Source: Anaerolineae bacterium | GTDB taxonomy: Bacteria; Chloroflexota; Anaerolineae; E26-bin7 | Assembly (NCBI GenBank): GCA_029933115.1 | Contig: JAOZOT010000237.1 | Coordinates: 1-5,911, forward strand | Length of the DNA: 5,911 nucleotides | Reading direction: 5' to 3' | Shown: one piece after another, positions 3,892-5,911 of the stretch | How the letters are laid out: the number at the start of each line of letters is the position of its first letter | How positions within the stretch are numbered: the first letter of the stretch is position 1 | Position numbers and translations under genes: made by a program | The notes under the pieces: model-generated | Told to the model about the DNA's origin: nothing | Database searches by the model: none | Seen by the model: only the letters and a program-made list of their open reading frames with translations

Positions 3892-4878
3892 ATGGGTCAA
3901 AAACCCGATCGCAACCTGGCTCTGGAACTGGTCCGGGCAACAGAGGCCGCCGCACTGGCGGCCGGACGCTGGATGGGCCGTGGCGACAAGATAGGGGCAG
4001 ATCAGGCGGCTGTGGATGCTATGCGTCTTTCTTTGAACAGCATCGTCATGGACGGCGTGGTAGTCATCGGTGAGGGGGAAAAGGACAAGGCTCCGATGTT
4101 GTACAACGGTGAAACTTTGGGCACCGGCGACCCCCCTCCGGTGGACATTGCCGTTGACCCTATTGATGGCACCCGTTTGACCTCCCTCGGCCTGCCCGGA
4201 GCCATATCAGTCGTTGCCCTCTCGGAGCGAGATACCATGTATTCTCCCGGAAGCATTGTCTACATGAACAAAATCGCCGTAGGCCCTGAAGCCAAAGGGG
4301 TCATTGACATCAACGCTCCGGTGAAGGAGAATTTGAAGAGGGTAGCCAAGGCCAAAGAGCGCGATGTGAATGACTTGACAGTGGTCATCTTGGATCGGCC
4401 ACGGCATGAAAAGCTGATCGGCGAGGTAAGGGCTGCTGGAGCACGCATCAAACTGATCCCCGACGGTGACATCTCCGGCGGGCTGATGACGGCCATCGAG
4501 GATACAGGGCTTGACATACTGATGGGTATCGGTGGCTCGCCTGAGGCGGTGGTCACCGCCTGCGCCCTCAAGTGCATGGGCGGAGAGATCCAGTGCAAGC
4601 TCTGGCCCCGCAACGAGGAAGAACGGCAAAAGGCCCTGGATGAAGGGCTGGACTTGGATCAGGTGCTGACCATAGACGACCTGGTTCAAGGCGATAACGT
4701 CTTTTTCGCGGCCACCGGCGTAACCGACGGTGAACTCTTGCAGGGGGTCAAGTATTTCGGCAGCGGGGCCAAAACCTACTCCATAGTGATGCGTTCCAAA
4801 TCAGGCACGGTGCGTCTGGTGGAGGCTACTCACAGGTGGGAGAAATTGATGCGCTTCAGCCAGATCAAGTTTGACTGA
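3892..4878 (+). CDS. glpX: Fructose-1,6-bisphosphatase class II (GlpX)
   Basis: This 328-residue cytoplasmic enzyme hydrolyses fructose 1,6-bisphosphate to fructose 6-phosphate, the committing step of gluconeogenesis. Some relatives also use sedoheptulose 1,7-bisphosphate. It belongs to the lithium-sensitive, metal-dependent phosphatase superfamily. Visible motifs are GRGDK (29-33), GEGEKDKAPMLYNGE (60-74), DPIDGT (89-94), PDGDISGG (190-197) and GGSPEAV (214-220). Likely metal or substrate ligands by analogy with E. coli GlpX are Asp32, Glu61, Asp89, Asp92 and Glu218, all present. The length is normal for the family. The frame is open from an ATG at 3820, but that 24-residue Arg-rich extension overlaps leader stems and is unlike the family. 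The start at 3892 follows AAGGAGG (3876-3882) at nine bases and gives the usual N-terminus. It has its own promoter and structured leader and ends 7 bp from the convergent acetyltransferase gene. Confidence 0.97.
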   Translation: MGQKPDRNLALELVRATEAAALAAGRWMGRGDKIGADQAAVDAMRLSLNSIVMDGVVVIGEGEKDKAPMLYNGETLGTGDPPPVDIAVDPIDGTRLTSLGLPGAISVVALSERDTMYSPGSIVYMNKIAVGPEAKGVIDINAPVKENLKRVAKAKERDVNDLTVVILDRPRHEKLIGEVRAAGARIKLIPDGDISGGLMTAIEDTGLDILMGIGGSPEAVVTACALKCMGGEIQCKLWPRNEEERQKALDEGLDLDQVLTIDDLVQGDNVFFAATGVTDGELLQGVKYFGSGAKTYSIVMRSKSGTVRLVEATHRWEKLMRFSQIKFD

Positions 4879-4885
4879 TTCGCCT

Positions 4886-5884
4886 TCACAGGTTCAGGCG
4901 CATCTGCACCAGCGTCTTTTCTTCCACAAAGCCATACCTTTTGAGGGTCTCGATAGCCTCCTGGTGGGAAGTGGCTATTTGAACTCTCACACTTTGCCTG
5001 GGGTAATCTGTCAGGAGGGTCAGGGCCCTGGTGACCAACGTCTCCTCCACACGGCCACGGTAGTCGGGATGGATCGTCATTTCCAGGCCATGTCCTCTCC
5101 CCCACCAGGAGGCGCGCACGGTGAGAGTGGCGATGAACTTGTCACCATCATCCACAGCCAGCCGATAGGTTCGCCGGCCGGAAAAGAGGTCACCCAACCA
5201 AGCCATCGCTCTCTCGCCAAGACCCCTTCGGAAATCATCCTCACGAATGGGCCTGGCTCGCTGCTCACCGGCCGAGGCAGCGGCCTGAGCCAATTCGTAC
5301 TCTTTGTACCACTCGCTGTAATCCCTCTGGCGTAGGGTCAATCCCTCGGCCGGGACGAAAGTAACCCGGCCTACCCTCTCCAGTTGCAATTCTGCGATGC
5401 CCGCAAGTTCCTCAAAGCCTAAATCCCGATACAGTCTTAAGGCTGGGCTGTTGTCAGCACGGACCTGGAGATTCACCGATTCCCCGCCCCGGTCGCGAGC
5501 CATGCCGATAGCTGCCTGCATCAACGCACGGGCAATGCCTTGGCCTTGGTAGGCGCGCTCCACAGCCACGTTGCTGATGAACCACTTTCGCGATTGCCAA
5601 CCGGAACGGTTGACAGTCACGTTGCCCACCACGCGCCCCCCTTCCACCCAGACGAAACCGGAGAAGGTCTCGTGAAACTCGGGGCTGAGGCGGTCCAGCA
5701 CCCAGAGGAGAGGACCAAGATAGCTCACAATCTTTAACTCGCGCAGGGCCTCTTGACCCCGAGAGTCCAGTTGGTCGGCGAACGCCCTTTCGATGAGGGC
5801 AGCCACCTGTCTCAAATCGCGGCCGGGCTCCATGGGCCTGAGACCTCTGAACCTTTCCCTTTCGCCGGCAAGGCTGGCTACCAT
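4886..5884 (-). CDS. GNAT family N-acetyltransferase with two GNAT-like halves
   Basis: This 332-residue predicted cytoplasmic protein would transfer an acetyl group from acetyl-CoA to an amine; its substrate is unknown. The first half (about 13-175) is a full GNAT domain: beta strands around FVWVEGGRVVGNVTVN (77-92), the acetyl-CoA motif A VAVERAYQGQGIARALMQAA (106-125) with the Q-x-x-G-x-G/A pyrophosphate loop (Q113-GQGIA), and motif B DNSPALRLYRDLGFEE (144-159). The second half (about 180-332) repeats the pattern weakly: IHPDYRGRVEETLVTRAL (271-288) replaces the loop with a version lacking the glycine pattern, and HQEAIETLKRYGFVEE (307-322) matches motif B. It is therefore probably non-catalytic, perhaps for substrate binding or pairing. 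The start at 5884 follows GGAGG (5895-5891) at six bases; Met18 is a weaker alternative. It is convergent with glpX, so it is not in its operon. No promoter fits in the remaining 27 bp. Confidence 0.9.
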   Translation of the reverse strand: MVASLAGERERFRGLRPMEPGRDLRQVAALIERAFADQLDSRGQEALRELKIVSYLGPLLWVLDRLSPEFHETFSGFVWVEGGRVVGNVTVNRSGWQSRKWFISNVAVERAYQGQGIARALMQAAIGMARDRGGESVNLQVRADNSPALRLYRDLGFEELAGIAELQLERVGRVTFVPAEGLTLRQRDYSEWYKEYELAQAAASAGEQRARPIREDDFRRGLGERAMAWLGDLFSGRRTYRLAVDDGDKFIATLTVRASWWGRGHGLEMTIHPDYRGRVEETLVTRALTLLTDYPRQSVRVQIATSHQEAIETLKRYGFVEEKTLVQMRLNL

Positions 5885-5911
5885 TGTCCTCCTCCGAAGT
5901 TATCCTCAAGC

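Noticed and set aside
4207..4689. 160-residue minus-strand frame inside glpX
   Set aside because: It is the antisense shadow of a well-supported enzyme, with no recognisable motif.
5454..5909. 151-residue minus-strand frame over the acetyltransferase
   Set aside because: It is an Arg/Gly/Pro-rich out-of-frame shadow of the GNAT gene, without a family signature.

Overview
The window looks like a chromosomal segment of a Chloroflexota (Anaerolineae-like) bacterium. This is inferred from moderately high GC, strong AAGGAGG-type ribosome binding sites, sigma-70-like promoters, a class II (GlpX) fructose bisphosphatase of the type common in that phylum, an RRM protein next to a cold-shock protein, and short palindromic repeats between genes. 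No 16S or other taxonomic marker is present, so the assignment is tentative.

Layout: (1) Bases 1-1241, minus strand: the 5' part of a large membrane protein of the NuoL/M/N (Mrp antiporter-like) proton-channel family. It has no stop in the window and runs off the left edge. It carries a 91-bp palindromic element, flanked by a 5-bp duplication, inserted in frame. (2) Bases 1242-1587: a divergent control region with a minus-strand promoter and leader for the membrane protein and a plus-strand promoter for the next gene. (3) 1588-1833, plus: a 2[4Fe-4S] ferredoxin with its own promoter and terminator. (4) 1834-2084: a convergent spacer packed with hairpins. (5) 2085-2687, minus: an RNA-chaperone pair, a cold-shock domain protein followed by an RRM protein, probably transcribed from one strong promoter. 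(6) 2688-3058: divergent promoters and two structured leaders. (7) 3059-3487, plus: a SlyD-like FKBP prolyl isomerase. (8) 3488-3891: repeat-like sequence, then the promoter and a folded leader. (9) 3892-4878, plus: glpX fructose-1,6-bisphosphatase. (10) 4886-5884, minus: a two-domain GNAT acetyltransferase, convergent with glpX and only 7 bp from it.

Most genes are independent housekeeping units: redox carrier, RNA chaperones, protein folding, gluconeogenesis. The only likely operon is cold-shock protein plus RRM protein. That pair shares a divergent promoter region with the prolyl isomerase, so the three could form a folding/RNA-chaperone stress cluster.

I see no CRISPR array, defence system, rRNA, tRNA or transposase gene. 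The most unusual items are the in-frame palindromic insertion in the NuoL-like gene, that protein's apparent loss of canonical proton-channel residues, and several leaders with competing hairpins. I found no convincing wholly new multi-gene system.
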